The notes under the pieces: generated by a model
The model's database searches: none
What the model was told of the DNA's origin: nothing
What the model saw: the letters and a program-made list of their open reading frames with translations, nothing else
Assembly (NCBI RefSeq): GCF_003402535.2
Contig: NZ_AP025174.1
Location: forward strand, 62,001-126,000
Length of the DNA stretch: 64,000 nt
Direction of reading: 5' to 3'
DNA from: Cupriavidus sp. P-10
Lineage (GTDB): Bacteria > Pseudomonadota > Gammaproteobacteria > Burkholderiales > Burkholderiaceae
Shown: positions 55,013-63,556 of the stretch, in pieces
Numbering within the stretch: the stretch's first letter is position 1
Layout: every line of letters begins with the position of its first letter
Made by a program: the position numbers and the translations under genes

Positions 55013-56086
55013 TTAAAACTTATGGCGTAGACCCAGCACGACACCGGTCTGGTTGTCGCCCGGCACGACATTGACCGGCGCGCCACTGCTGGCGTTAAAG
55101 CCGTTCAAGCCCAACTGTGAGCCACCTTTGTTACGGACATAGCCGACATTGAAGTACATGTCGGTGCGTTTGGAAAACGCGTAATCGGTCGAGGCCACGA
55201 ACATCAGCGGATCGGCGCCGGAACCCCGCACATCGGTATAGTACGCTGCGCCGGTGAGCGACAGCGCCGAGGTCAGCTGATAACGCAGGCCTGCCCAATA
55301 CAAGTTGGAGCGCATTGCGCTTACCGCGCTCGAGATATTTCCGTTGAGCCAACGATAACCGGCATACAGCTTTGCTGGTCCGATCCCATAGCTGATCCCC
55401 ACTAACGCGCGCCGGTCCTTTTGCCCCTGCGATGCAACGGTTGACCCCTGGTACTCGTCGTACAGGGCGCCCAGGGAAAGCGGTCCAGTCGAATACACCA
55501 GACCCGCACTCATCTCCCGGTCCACCTTCGGCTCGCCGGGGACTTCGCCGCCGCCAGTGCGGCCGAAGCTGTACAGTGCCATGGCGGTCACGCCGCCAAA
55601 CGTGCCCTTGTACTTGACGGAATTGTCCGCGCGACCGGCAATGGTATCGTCGCTCTTGAAAAGCGAGTATCGCGGCGCGAAACCCATGGGATCAAACTGA
55701 ATGGCGGTGTCGTATAGCACCGTGGTCTGGCGACCAAGGGTCAACTGACCATATGGGCTGGACAGCCCGACCAGCGCGCCCCGGTCAAACAACCGGCCGG
55801 CGCTACTCGACTGCGCGGTATCAAGGGCGAAGCCGCTCTCCAGTTCGAACACCGCTTTGAGGCCACCGCCGAGATCTTCCGTACCCCGCAAGCCCCAACG
55901 CGAGGTCGACATATTGCCGGCCGACATGCGCACCTGGTTGGTGCCGCCGCTCGACGATGGCACATTCGATAAATATTCGATGCCGACATCGGCGACGCCG
56001 TATAGCGTAACACTCGTCTGCGCATAAGCCCCCAATGACAGCAACCCCAGCAGCATGCCAGCGGCGGTCATCTTTCTTCTTTTCAT
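55013..56086 (-). CDS. Gram-negative trimeric porin (Burkholderiales type)
   Basis: 357-aa outer-membrane porin. Signal peptide KMTAAGMLLGLLSLGAYAQT, then SVTLYGVADVGIEYLSN, SRWGLRGTEDLGGGLKAVFE and LESGFALDTAQ, the typical OmpC/Porin_4 opening, and the C-terminal GVVLGLRHKF with terminal Phe. GAGACGCTATG before the start. A box-like TTACATTGTTGGGG lies about 80 bases upstream, which hints at copper-linked expression of a porin. Confidence 0.92.
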   Translation of the reverse strand: MKRRKMTAAGMLLGLLSLGAYAQTSVTLYGVADVGIEYLSNVPSSSGGTNQVRMSAGNMSTSRWGLRGTEDLGGGLKAVFELESGFALDTAQSSSAGRLFDRGALVGLSSPYGQLTLGRQTTVLYDTAIQFDPMGFAPRYSLFKSDDTIAGRADNSVKYKGTFGGVTAMALYSFGRTGGGEVPGEPKVDREMSAGLVYSTGPLSLGALYDEYQGSTVASQGQKDRRALVGISYGIGPAKLYAGYRWLNGNISSAVSAMRSNLYWAGLRYQLTSALSLTGAAYYTDVRGSGADPLMFVASTDYAFSKRTDMYFNVGYVRNKGGSQLGLNGFNASSGAPVNVVPGDNQTGVVLGLRHKF

Positions 56087-56483
56087 AGCGTCTCCAGTTC
56101 GCCACGTTATTGGTATTCGATAGGCACTGAAGTCTAGTGAGACCAAGCTTACTGCGACATTGCAAGCCGGTTACATTGTTGGGGCGGATGCAACTTGTGC
56201 AGCGCGCAGCGGTCGCCCCTTCCCACGGAATTAGCAGGCATGCGCTCGCGCTGGGCTAATGGGAAGTAGACGACAGGGGAGTGCGCGACGGCGGGATGAT
56301 GTCTTGTCATGTTCTCGTAATCTCTGTGACAGACCGGCCGCCCTAGAATCAATGGCGTTGCCGCCTTGGGTCAACAGGAGCGCCCCGTTCTTTCAGGTGC
56401 CAGGTGGCATGCCGCGTCATGATGCTGGCCGTCAGATCCCACGAAGACAGCCTGCGTCCAGTTCTTTTTTAGGGAGACTTCGA
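56087..56483. other. Divergent intergenic region, porin / exported protein
   Basis: About 400 bases with no supported gene. Contains CCGGTTACATTGTTGGGG at 56168-56185, related to the inverse of the CopR-like boxes (TTACA-N5-GGGG). Confidence 0.45.
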
Positions 56484-56879
56484 TTGAATCTGATCCGAAC
56501 CGGCTTATCGGCGTTGCTTGTTAGTCTTAGCGCTTCTGCGTTGGCGCACGCCCCCATTTTGGATCTCGATCGGGGCCCTGCCGCTTTCGTGCCCGGTGGC
56601 CTGGCCGAGCCGCGCCCTACGGAGTGGCTGATCGACGTCGGGGCGCGGGTCGACGCGACCTGGCGCCGAACACTTGGTGCGGGGGAGGGGTGTGTGCTGG
56701 TTCTGGACAATCCCCGCAACGAGCCAGCCGAGGTCACCGTAGTGATTTCCCAGGATGACGCCGGACACGCGATGCCCGGAACGCGCCCGGTATCGCTGCG
56801 CATCCCTGCTCATGGTCGCCATGCCCTGACACTGCAGGCCTCTCGGTCGCTTAGCGTGTCCGTATACGCTGAGAAATAA
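56484..56879 (+). CDS. Exported protein of unknown function, TTG start
   Basis: 131 aa. Start is taken as TTG at 56484 because AGGGAG lies eight bases upstream and the product then opens with a signal peptide (LNLIRTGLSALLVSLSASAL then AHAP). The open frame runs back to 56259 with poor composition. The mature part has GEGCVLVLDNPRNEPAEVTV and a beta-rich pattern (VSLRIPAHGRHALTLQASRS) as in a small immunoglobulin- or cupredoxin-like fold, without clear copper ligands. N-terminal mature His may matter (HAPILDLD), as in CopC. Unrecognised family. Confidence 0.6.
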   Translation: MNLIRTGLSALLVSLSASALAHAPILDLDRGPAAFVPGGLAEPRPTEWLIDVGARVDATWRRTLGAGEGCVLVLDNPRNEPAEVTVVISQDDAGHAMPGTRPVSLRIPAHGRHALTLQASRSLSVSVYAEK

Positions 56880-56940
56880 TGCAGCGCCCGCTCATCGCTC
56901 GGGCCGCGTGGGTGACGCTGAGCATGGCAAGCGGCCCCGA

Positions 56941-56988
56941 CGGGCTCCGAGCAAGGGCACTGCACGGCGCCCGCTTGCTCAGAGCCCG
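56941..56988. terminator. Convergent terminator hairpin
   Basis: GGGCTCCGAGCAAG and CTTGCTCAGAGCCC form a 14-base stem with one bulge, midway between two convergent genes (56484 and copK). No long T-run. Confidence 0.6.
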
Positions 56989-57003
56989 TGTCAGGTCGCC
57001 CGC

Positions 57004-57288
57004 TTAGCCGCCTTCGCGGTGACCTTTGATGAGGGCGTCGTCCAGACGGAACACCTCATTGCCCTTCATCAGGATCTTGCTACCGTCTTTGGTCTCCATG
57101 ACCTTGCCTTCTGGCATGCTGACGGACTTGCCGTACTTGTTCTCCATGCCCATCTTGCCGTCTTTGAAAACGTGGACTTTTGATCCGTCTTTGAGCTCAT
57201 AGGTCTTCACGACCGTGCTCAAATCGGTCGCGGCGGCAGTAAGCGATACCGCGGCAATCAGGCTTGCAACGACAAGTTTGCTTTTCAT
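57004..57288 (-). CDS. copK: CopK periplasmic copper-binding protein
   Basis: 94 aa. Signal peptide KLVVASLIAAVSLTAAATDL; mature protein with VVKTYELKDGSKVHVFKDGK, MGMENKYGKSVSMPEGKVME and KGNEVFRLDDALIKGHREGG. This is close to C. metallidurans CopK, a small periplasmic protein that binds Cu(I) through Met and Cu(II) cooperatively; the Met-rich loop MGME...SMPEGKVM is kept. GGAGATC precedes the ATG at 57288. Its presence strongly points to Cupriavidus or a close relative. Confidence 0.93.
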   Translation of the reverse strand: MKSKLVVASLIAAVSLTAAATDLSTVVKTYELKDGSKVHVFKDGKMGMENKYGKSVSMPEGKVMETKDGSKILMKGNEVFRLDDALIKGHREGG

Positions 57289-57376
57289 CTTCAAGATCTC
57301 CTTTGGCTCGGTGGCACAGGTTGAGACTGCGTTGGCACACGCGGAAAGCGCGTACCGAAAAGGGGGAACGTCTAGA

Positions 57377-57763
57377 CTATTGCGGTGGCGCCGGTCGGGG
57401 CTGGCCGCAGTCACGGTTTTGTCGCTTCGCCTCTCGCGACGGCTTAGATTTGGCAGTATTCGATGGCGCCGCGGCGCCGTTGCCGTGCTTGAATAAGCGG
57501 TGCCGGGGGTTCACGGCAAGCGCATACTGCGGGGTTTCCTTGTCCCGCTGCGCTGTACAGTCCAGCGACCTGCTTTCCCATTCATGGTCCACGGCAGGCC
57601 ACATCGCGGGCGCGGCAGGAGCCGGCACGCCACCGCACTGCAGCCACCAGTTACTGCTGAGCTCTTGCCTGGGCTCCCAGCCGATTTGAATGGCGCCAAT
57701 CGCACCGGGCGCGATGCCCATTGCCGCGCCACCGAGCAGGACCAGCAGCTTTCCGACTTTCAT
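57377..57763 (-). CDS. Exported hypothetical protein upstream of copK
   Basis: 128 aa from MKVGKLLVLLGGAAMGIAPG at 57763, a signal-peptide-like start with AAAGGACC upstream; earlier codons lack this. The mature part has Trp-rich IGWEPRQELSSNWWLQCGG, APAMWPAVDHEWESRSLDCT, then a basic low-complexity tail. Two Cys only. Probably in an operon with copK (gap 88 bases). Not recognised; C. metallidurans has several small cop-region genes of unknown role at this place. Confidence 0.55.
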   Translation of the reverse strand: MKVGKLLVLLGGAAMGIAPGAIGAIQIGWEPRQELSSNWWLQCGGVPAPAAPAMWPAVDHEWESRSLDCTAQRDKETPQYALAVNPRHRLFKHGNGAAAPSNTAKSKPSREAKRQNRDCGQPRPAPPQ

Positions 57764-58001
57764 GGGTCCTTTCCTGAGTTGGCCGGCGACGTGTGCCACG
57801 CGCGCCAGCATGGCACGCGGAGAGGACGCAGACTAACGCCCCATCAAACGGGGCCCCCCTATGGCTGCTTGCACGTGCGTCATAATGACCATTCTATTTT
57901 CCCGCGCGCGGCCTTCGCAGGCGTGATACGAAATGTAATCGCACAGTAAGTTGGCGGTTAACCAGCAGCGGGCTTGAACCTGGCCGGCGTCTCAAATGGG
58001 T

Positions 58002-58955
58002 TCAGAACCAGATTCGCACGCCGGCAACGATTTGCTTGTCGGTGGTCCGCTCTCCGGCAGCACGCGCAAAATCCGCGGTATTGCCCAGCTTCTTGCCCCA
58101 CACCACGCCTAGGTAGGGGGCGAACTGGCGACGGATCTCGTATCGCAGTCGCAAGCCAAGCTTGAACTCGGACACGCCGCTGCCAATGCCTCGCGCCTCA
58201 TCTGCCTTGCTATAGGCGTTCGCCTCGAACTCCGGCGTCAACAGCAGACGTTGGGTGAAGCGAATATCGTAGGTAGCCCGCACTCGGGCGGCAGCGCGTC
58301 CCGACGACCCCAGATAAGCCGTGGCTTCGATATCAAACCAATAAGGCGCCAGGCCTTGCACGCCAAAGGCGCCCCAGGTCCGCGGCGGCCCATTGCCGAA
58401 ATCCTGGCGCACGCCCAGTTGCCAATCCCAGAACGGCGCAAAGGCGTGTCCCCACAGTGCCTCAGCTCTGGCATCCTCTGTGTTGCCATACAGACGCGTG
58501 CCTTCCGACTTGACCCATAACCGGTTCAGATCCCGTCCTACCCAGGCGAGCATGTCCCAGGCCAGTCCAGAGCCGCCGGGTGCCTTGACGTACTCGAGGC
58601 GATCGAATAGCACCTGATAGTAGACATCGTTATCGGCCATCGTATCCCCAGGCATGGGAATGCCTCGGTTCGGATCTGCCATCGGCACCGGGGCCTCCTT
58701 CACCTGGATGATCGCATTCGCGCCGCCGGGCACTGAGGCAGATTCTGTCGGACTGACTGCGGGATGGCTTGGCGCTGGCTTCCCGGCTGGAGCTGCGGTC
58801 TTTGGTGGCATCGGGGCATCGTGCGCCATGCCCGGCATCGGCGTATCGTGTGTCATACCTGGCATCGGCGCCATCGTCTGCGCCGCCACGCTGTGGCACT
58901 GCACGCTGGCCAAGAGAGCCAGGCTTGCGAGAAGGATGAGACGGTGGTTGGGCAC
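58002..58955 (-). CDS. copB: CopB-like outer-membrane protein (copy 2)
   Basis: 317 aa. GTG at 58955 is preferred: GGGAG is six bases upstream and it starts a signal peptide (PNHRLILLASLALLASVQCH, SVAAQ). An ATG at 58994 that overlaps the copA2 stop is the alternative. A short Met/His segment (MAPMPGMTHDTPMPGMAHDA) replaces the long repeat array of copy 1. The barrel part (LFDRLEYVKAPGGSGLAWDM ... GKKLGNTADFARAAGERTTD, ending IVAGVRIWF) aligns well with copy 1. Pairs with copA2. Confidence 0.9.
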   Translation of the reverse strand: MPNHRLILLASLALLASVQCHSVAAQTMAPMPGMTHDTPMPGMAHDAPMPPKTAAPAGKPAPSHPAVSPTESASVPGGANAIIQVKEAPVPMADPNRGIPMPGDTMADNDVYYQVLFDRLEYVKAPGGSGLAWDMLAWVGRDLNRLWVKSEGTRLYGNTEDARAEALWGHAFAPFWDWQLGVRQDFGNGPPRTWGAFGVQGLAPYWFDIEATAYLGSSGRAAARVRATYDIRFTQRLLLTPEFEANAYSKADEARGIGSGVSEFKLGLRLRYEIRRQFAPYLGVVWGKKLGNTADFARAAGERTTDKQIVAGVRIWF

Positions 58956-58990
58956 GTCAATCTCCCTGGCGTTGGCGCGGTTCAACCCGC

Positions 58991-60961
58991 TCATGCGACC
59001 ACGACCTTGCGGAACATGCCGGCTTCCATGTGGTAAAGCAAGTGACAATGAAAGGCCCATTGTCCCGGCGCATCGGCCGTCACCAGGAAGCTGACTTGTT
59101 TGGACGGCTGGACGTTGATCGTGTGCTTTCTGACCAGCGCCTGGCCTTCGTGATTTTCCAGCTCGCTGAACATCCCGTGCAGGTGCATCGGGTGGTTCAT
59201 CATGGTGTCGTTGATCAGCGTGATGCGCAGGCGCTCCCCGTAGTAGAGCCGGATCGGTTCGGCTTGGGAAAACTTCTTGCCGTCGAGGCCCCAGATGAAA
59301 CGGCGCATATTGCCGGTCAAGTGCAGTTCCAACTCCCGGCTGGGCGGGCGCTTGTCGATCACCGGGCCGAGCGTTTTAAGGTCCGCGTAGGTCAACACTC
59401 GCCTGCCGTTGTTGCGCAGTCTTGGCCCCGGATCCGACAGCGAGCGGGAAGGGTTCATCGAGCGCATGTCGACCTGTGGCCCCATGCCAGGCATATTGCC
59501 CATCTTGCCCATGTCATGCCCCATCTCGCCACCGGTTTTTTGCATCCCCGGCTTCGCGTCGGACTTGCCGTGGTCCATGCCGGCCATTCCGGCATGGGCG
59601 TCCTTCGCTGGCCCGGACATGGTCGACATGTCATGCCCCCCCATGCCCCCCATGCCCCCCATGGCGCCCATGCCCGCCTCCGGCGTCATTGGTTGCATCG
59701 TGGGTGCGCCACCCATGGACTCCATCCCCATGCGATCCATGGCCATGGATGGTTTCTGATCCATCTTCATGGCCCCCATTTCCATGCTGCCCATATCCAT
59801 GTCCGCCATGTCGCCCATGCCCATATCGGCCATGGTGAGCCAGGTCTTCGGATCGAGCTTGGGCACGTCGGCTTCCATCCCGACTTCCGGTGCGAGTGTC
59901 GCCCTGGCGTAGCCGCTGCGATCGATCGACTGAGCAAAGATGGTGTGCGCCTTATCGTCCGGCATCTGCACCACTACGTCATAAGTCTCGGCGACGGCAA
60001 TGCGGATTTCATCCACCGGTACCGGTTCGACATCCTGCCCATCAGCCGATACCACCGTCATCTTCACGCCGGGAATTCGGACGTCAAAGTTGCTGGTCGC
60101 CGAGCCGTTGATAAAGCGCAACCGCACGCGCTCCCCGGCTTTAGCGATCGCTGTCCAATTTTTATCCGCGGGCGTGCCGTTGATCAGGTAGGTAAAAGTG
60201 GCTCCCGAAACATCGGCCAAATCGGTCGGATTCATTCGCATCTGGTTCCACATCGCGCGCTTAGCCAAGGCCTCGGACAGCCCCATTTCGGACACATCTC
60301 GGGCAAAGTCGCCCACCGTCGGCATCTGAAAGTTATAGACGTCGCTCATCTTCTTGAGCTTCGCGAACACCATTTCCGGGTTTTCATCCGTCCATTCGCT
60401 GAGCATCACGACATAGTCGCGATCGACCTTGATCGGGTCTGGATGCATTGGCTCGATGACCAGCGGTCCATACAAGCCGGTCTGCTCCTGAAAACGGGTA
60501 TGCGCGTGGTACCAATAGGTGCCGGCTTGCCGCACTTGAAAGCGATACACGAACGTCTCGCCCGGCCCGATGCCGGGAAAGGAGATACCCGGCACGCCGT
60601 CCATCTGAAACGGCAGCAAGATGCCGTGCCAGTGAATTGATGTTTGGGTATCGAGCAAGTTGGTCACGCGCAGCGTGACCTCGGTGCCTTGCTTCCAATG
60701 CAGAATCGGCGCGGGGATGGAGCCGTTCACACTGGTGGTAGGCCGGATACGGCCGGTAAACGACATGGGCGTCGCGCCAATGGCCAGCTCAAACGTGGTC
60801 CCTGTCAGCACGACCGGATGGCCTTGGCTCTTCAAGGCCCAAGCGGTGCGTGGATACGCGCCCAGGCTCGCCAAGCCGCCTCCGGCGATCAGGCTTCCCA
60901 GCAGTCGGCGGCGGCCCAGTGAGACGGGGCGAAGCATGGCATCGCTAGGGCGTTCGAACAC
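58991..60961 (-). CDS. copA: CopA multicopper oxidase (copy 2)
   Basis: 656 aa from the GTG at 60961, which has GGAG five bases upstream; ATG at 60937 is the other candidate. Tat signal GRRRLLGSLIAGGGLASLGA. Copper-ligand blocks: IHWHGILLP, YWYHAHTRFQ, HPMHLHGMF, WAFHCHLLYHMEAGMFRKV. The Met-rich insertion (MADMGMGDMADMDMGSMEMG... through about 120 residues) is longer than in copy 1 and ends MGNMPGMGPQVDMRSM. About two-thirds similar in sequence to copy 1 by eye, so an old duplication or a separate acquisition. Confidence 0.95.
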   Translation of the reverse strand: MFERPSDAMLRPVSLGRRRLLGSLIAGGGLASLGAYPRTAWALKSQGHPVVLTGTTFELAIGATPMSFTGRIRPTTSVNGSIPAPILHWKQGTEVTLRVTNLLDTQTSIHWHGILLPFQMDGVPGISFPGIGPGETFVYRFQVRQAGTYWYHAHTRFQEQTGLYGPLVIEPMHPDPIKVDRDYVVMLSEWTDENPEMVFAKLKKMSDVYNFQMPTVGDFARDVSEMGLSEALAKRAMWNQMRMNPTDLADVSGATFTYLINGTPADKNWTAIAKAGERVRLRFINGSATSNFDVRIPGVKMTVVSADGQDVEPVPVDEIRIAVAETYDVVVQMPDDKAHTIFAQSIDRSGYARATLAPEVGMEADVPKLDPKTWLTMADMGMGDMADMDMGSMEMGAMKMDQKPSMAMDRMGMESMGGAPTMQPMTPEAGMGAMGGMGGMGGHDMSTMSGPAKDAHAGMAGMDHGKSDAKPGMQKTGGEMGHDMGKMGNMPGMGPQVDMRSMNPSRSLSDPGPRLRNNGRRVLTYADLKTLGPVIDKRPPSRELELHLTGNMRRFIWGLDGKKFSQAEPIRLYYGERLRITLINDTMMNHPMHLHGMFSELENHEGQALVRKHTINVQPSKQVSFLVTADAPGQWAFHCHLLYHMEAGMFRKVVVA

Positions 60962-61080
60962 GTTGTCTCCTCGCGCAATGGTGAAACGTCCACTTAGCAT
61001 AGTGCGCGCCACGTCGAAGCAAAAGCTCCTTTAGCGTCATCAGCCTGGACAAAACATGTGCTGTCACCGGTTGCGTCATC

Positions 61081-61104
61081 GTCGCGTAATGCTCCTGTAA
61101 GGTA
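61081..61104. promoter_or_regulatory. CopR-like box before copA2
   Basis: CGTCGCGTAATGCTCCTGTAAGG; shares TCC-N-GTAAGG with the copA1 box and CATTACGCG (reverse strand) with the box array at 33075-33284. About 120 bases from the copA2 start. Confidence 0.5.
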
Positions 61105-61201
61105 GCCGCTCCCAGGCTGTCGTCTGCTTCCTGTGGCGCGCGAATTGCTCTCAATTTGGCGGCGTCTCGCACGCTGGTCGAATTTCTTTAGGAGCTTTGC
61201 C

Positions 61202-61528
61202 ATGCCACATGAAAACTATCTATCTTGTATTGAAGCCTGTCACGCCTGCACAGTCGCCTGTCATCACTGTGCGGCGTCTTGTCTGCGTGAGCCAGAGGTT
61301 GAGGCCATGAAACGCTGCATCGCACTCGACCTGGACTGTGCCGAAACATGTGCCTATGCCGCGGCGATGATGGCGCGCGATAGCCAGTACGCGCGCGCGA
61401 TTTGCGCGCTGTGCGCGAAGGTCTGTGAAGAGTGTGGGACGGAGTGCGCCAAGCACGAGGCGCAGCATTGCCAAGAGTGCGCACGTGCCTGTCAGGAGTG
61501 CGCGCAGGTCTGTCGCGCCATGGCGTAG
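61202..61528 (+). CDS. Csp-type copper-storage protein (four-helix bundle, Cys-rich)
   Basis: 108-aa cytosolic protein (DUF326/Csp family) that stores Cu(I) inside a four-helix bundle. The Cys count is high and regular: YLSCIEACHACTVACHHCAA, SCLREPEVEAMKRCIAL, DCAETCAYAAAMM, CALCAKVCEECGTECAKHEA, QHCQECARACQECAQVCR. No signal peptide, as in Csp3. TTTAGGAG SD before the ATG at 61202. Transcribed away from copA2-copB2. A known family, but not often seen next to cop genes. Confidence 0.9.
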   Translation: MPHENYLSCIEACHACTVACHHCAASCLREPEVEAMKRCIALDLDCAETCAYAAAMMARDSQYARAICALCAKVCEECGTECAKHEAQHCQECARACQECAQVCRAMA

Positions 61529-61724
61529 ATCCAGGTAGCCCAACGACTCGATCTTGGACGGCAACGCGCGGCTCGGCGGTGAAGCCATGGCACGCCGCGA
61601 ACTTGAGCCGTGTAACGGCAGGCATAGCGCGTTGTAGTTCTTTCCCGCGCTAGCGCCAGATGTAAGCCAGGATCCCGACCTCGGCAATGCGTGTTGCCAG
61701 CGTGGCGAGGGTCAAGGAGACGGA

Positions 61725-63556
61725 GTGTTCACCAACCCCAGGTATCCGCCCATTGCCGACTATGCCGTCATTGGCAACACGCATAGCGTGGCGTTGGTGA
61801 GCACGTCGGGGTCCATCGACTGGGCTGTATGCCGCACTTTGACGCCGGCGCCGTATTTTGCAGATTGCTCGATGCTAACCGTGGAGGCTACTTTCAAATC
61901 CGGCCGACGGGTCGTGCGATCAGTTCGCGCAATTACCGGGTCCCAGGGGGCGTACTGGAAACCATGTTTGAAGCCAGCGGCGGGATCCTTCGCCTGACCG
62001 ACTTCATGCATAGCGAGCGGCTCGCACGCAGTCGGCTGGACCATGACTCACCCGAGTGCCATCGGCTGTTGCGGCGCATTGAGGCGATCGTTGGCGAGGT
62101 GAGGGTGGAACTTGTGTTCAGTCCGAGCTTTGACTATGCGCGCAAGCCCCACCAATGGGAAGTCGGTTCGCATGGCGTGACCGCTGTATGCGAACACCAA
62201 CGTCTCAGCCTGGTATGTTCGCCGCCGCTGCCGCTGCCGCTGCCGCTGCCGCTGGCGACCGAAGCGCACCGCGCCAAAGGTGTGGCCATCGTGCGGCCCG
62301 GCGCGCCGCTGTGGGCGATTGCGTCCTTCCAACAAGACGGGCCGGACCGCCCTGTGCACGACCCCCAGGCGGTCCTTGATGAGACCCTACGACATTGGGG
62401 CGAGTGGCAGCAGCAATGCACCTATCGCGGTCCCTTCGAACGAGAAGTGCGCACCAGCGCCTGTGTTCTCAAGTTGCTGACGTTTGGCCCGACCGGAGCA
62501 CTGGTGGCGGCGCCAACCACCTCGCTGCCGGAGTGGATCGGTAGCAGCCGCAATTGGGACTATCGGTTTTGTTGGCTGCGCGACTCGGCCATGGTGCTGC
62601 GCGCGTTGATGGCGCTGGGCCATCACGAGGCCGCAATGGACTTCTTTCGTTGGATCGAGCGATTTTGCGATCTCGAACGACTGCAGATCATGTACCGGAT
62701 CGATGGCAGCCCGAACCTGCCTGAGCAGGAGCTTCGCCATCTTGACGGGTACCGTGCGTCCCGTCCGGTGCGTATCGGCAATGCGGCGGCGGAACAGGTG
62801 CAACTGGATGTCTATGGGCATGTCCTCGACGCGGCCTGGGTGTGCCAACAGGGCATGCCAATGACACTGTCCGCCCCAATGCGGCGCGTGCTCGCCCGGC
62901 TAGCCGACGCCGCCGCGGCGCGCTGGCGTGAGCCGGACCAAGGATTCTGGGAGACGCGCGGGGTGCCCCAGCATTTCGTATCATCCAAGCTGATGTGCTG
63001 GGTGGCGTTGGACCGTGCCATTGCGCTGGCACAGGCTGGGCAACTCGACGGAAACGTTGCTGTCTGGAAGCTCGAACGGGACGCGCTGCGTCGCGTCATC
63101 GAGGGGCAGGGGTTTCACCACGGGACTGACGCGTTCACGCAAAGTTTCGGATCGCCAGCTTTGGATGCGAGCGCGCTACTGATCCCGCTGACCGGCTTTC
63201 TCCCCGCGACTGACGCGCGCGTGAAAGCAACCGTGGCCCGTATTCAGCGGGATCTCACCAAGGATTCGCTGGTCTATCGGTACCGCATCCACGATGGCGT
63301 GCCAGGAGAAGAGGCGACCCTCGCCATCTGCAGCTTCTGGCTGGTACAAGTCCTGGCCCGACAAGGCCGGGCCAAGGAGGCGATCAAACTCTTTCGGCAC
63401 ATCTGCTCGTTTGCCAGCGATCTCGGCTTATTCGCGGAAGAGATCGACCCGGATAGCAAGGCGCTGCTGGGCAACTATCCGCAAGGCTATACCCATCTGG
63501 CACTGATCCAGGCTGCGCTGGACATTCAGCAAGCGCAGCAACGCGGGGAGGCCTGA
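61725..63556 (+). pseudogene. GH15 glucoamylase/trehalase-like protein with N-terminal frameshift
   Basis: Glycoside hydrolase family 15 enzyme, probably cytosolic, acting on trehalose or small alpha-glucans. The first ORF (from 61725) opens PPIADYAVIGNTHSVALVST then SGSIDWAV; it must shift by one base near 61826 to join the second (MPHFDAGAVFCRLLDANRGG ...). Together they form a normal-length (about 610 aa) protein: SRNWDYRFCWLRDSAMVLRA is the sugar-binding block, FSCEEI-type catalytic Glu is at LFAEEIDPDSKALLGN, and GNYPQGYTHLALIQAA ends the barrel. An in-frame CTGCCG run at 62223-62254 codes (LP)5. The shift is either a real disruption or a sequencing error. Confidence 0.75.

Noticed and set aside
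59030..60640. 536-aa plus-strand ORF opposite copA2
   Set aside because: Same antisense artefact, with HAPHAPHGAH-type composition coming from the complementary Met codons.
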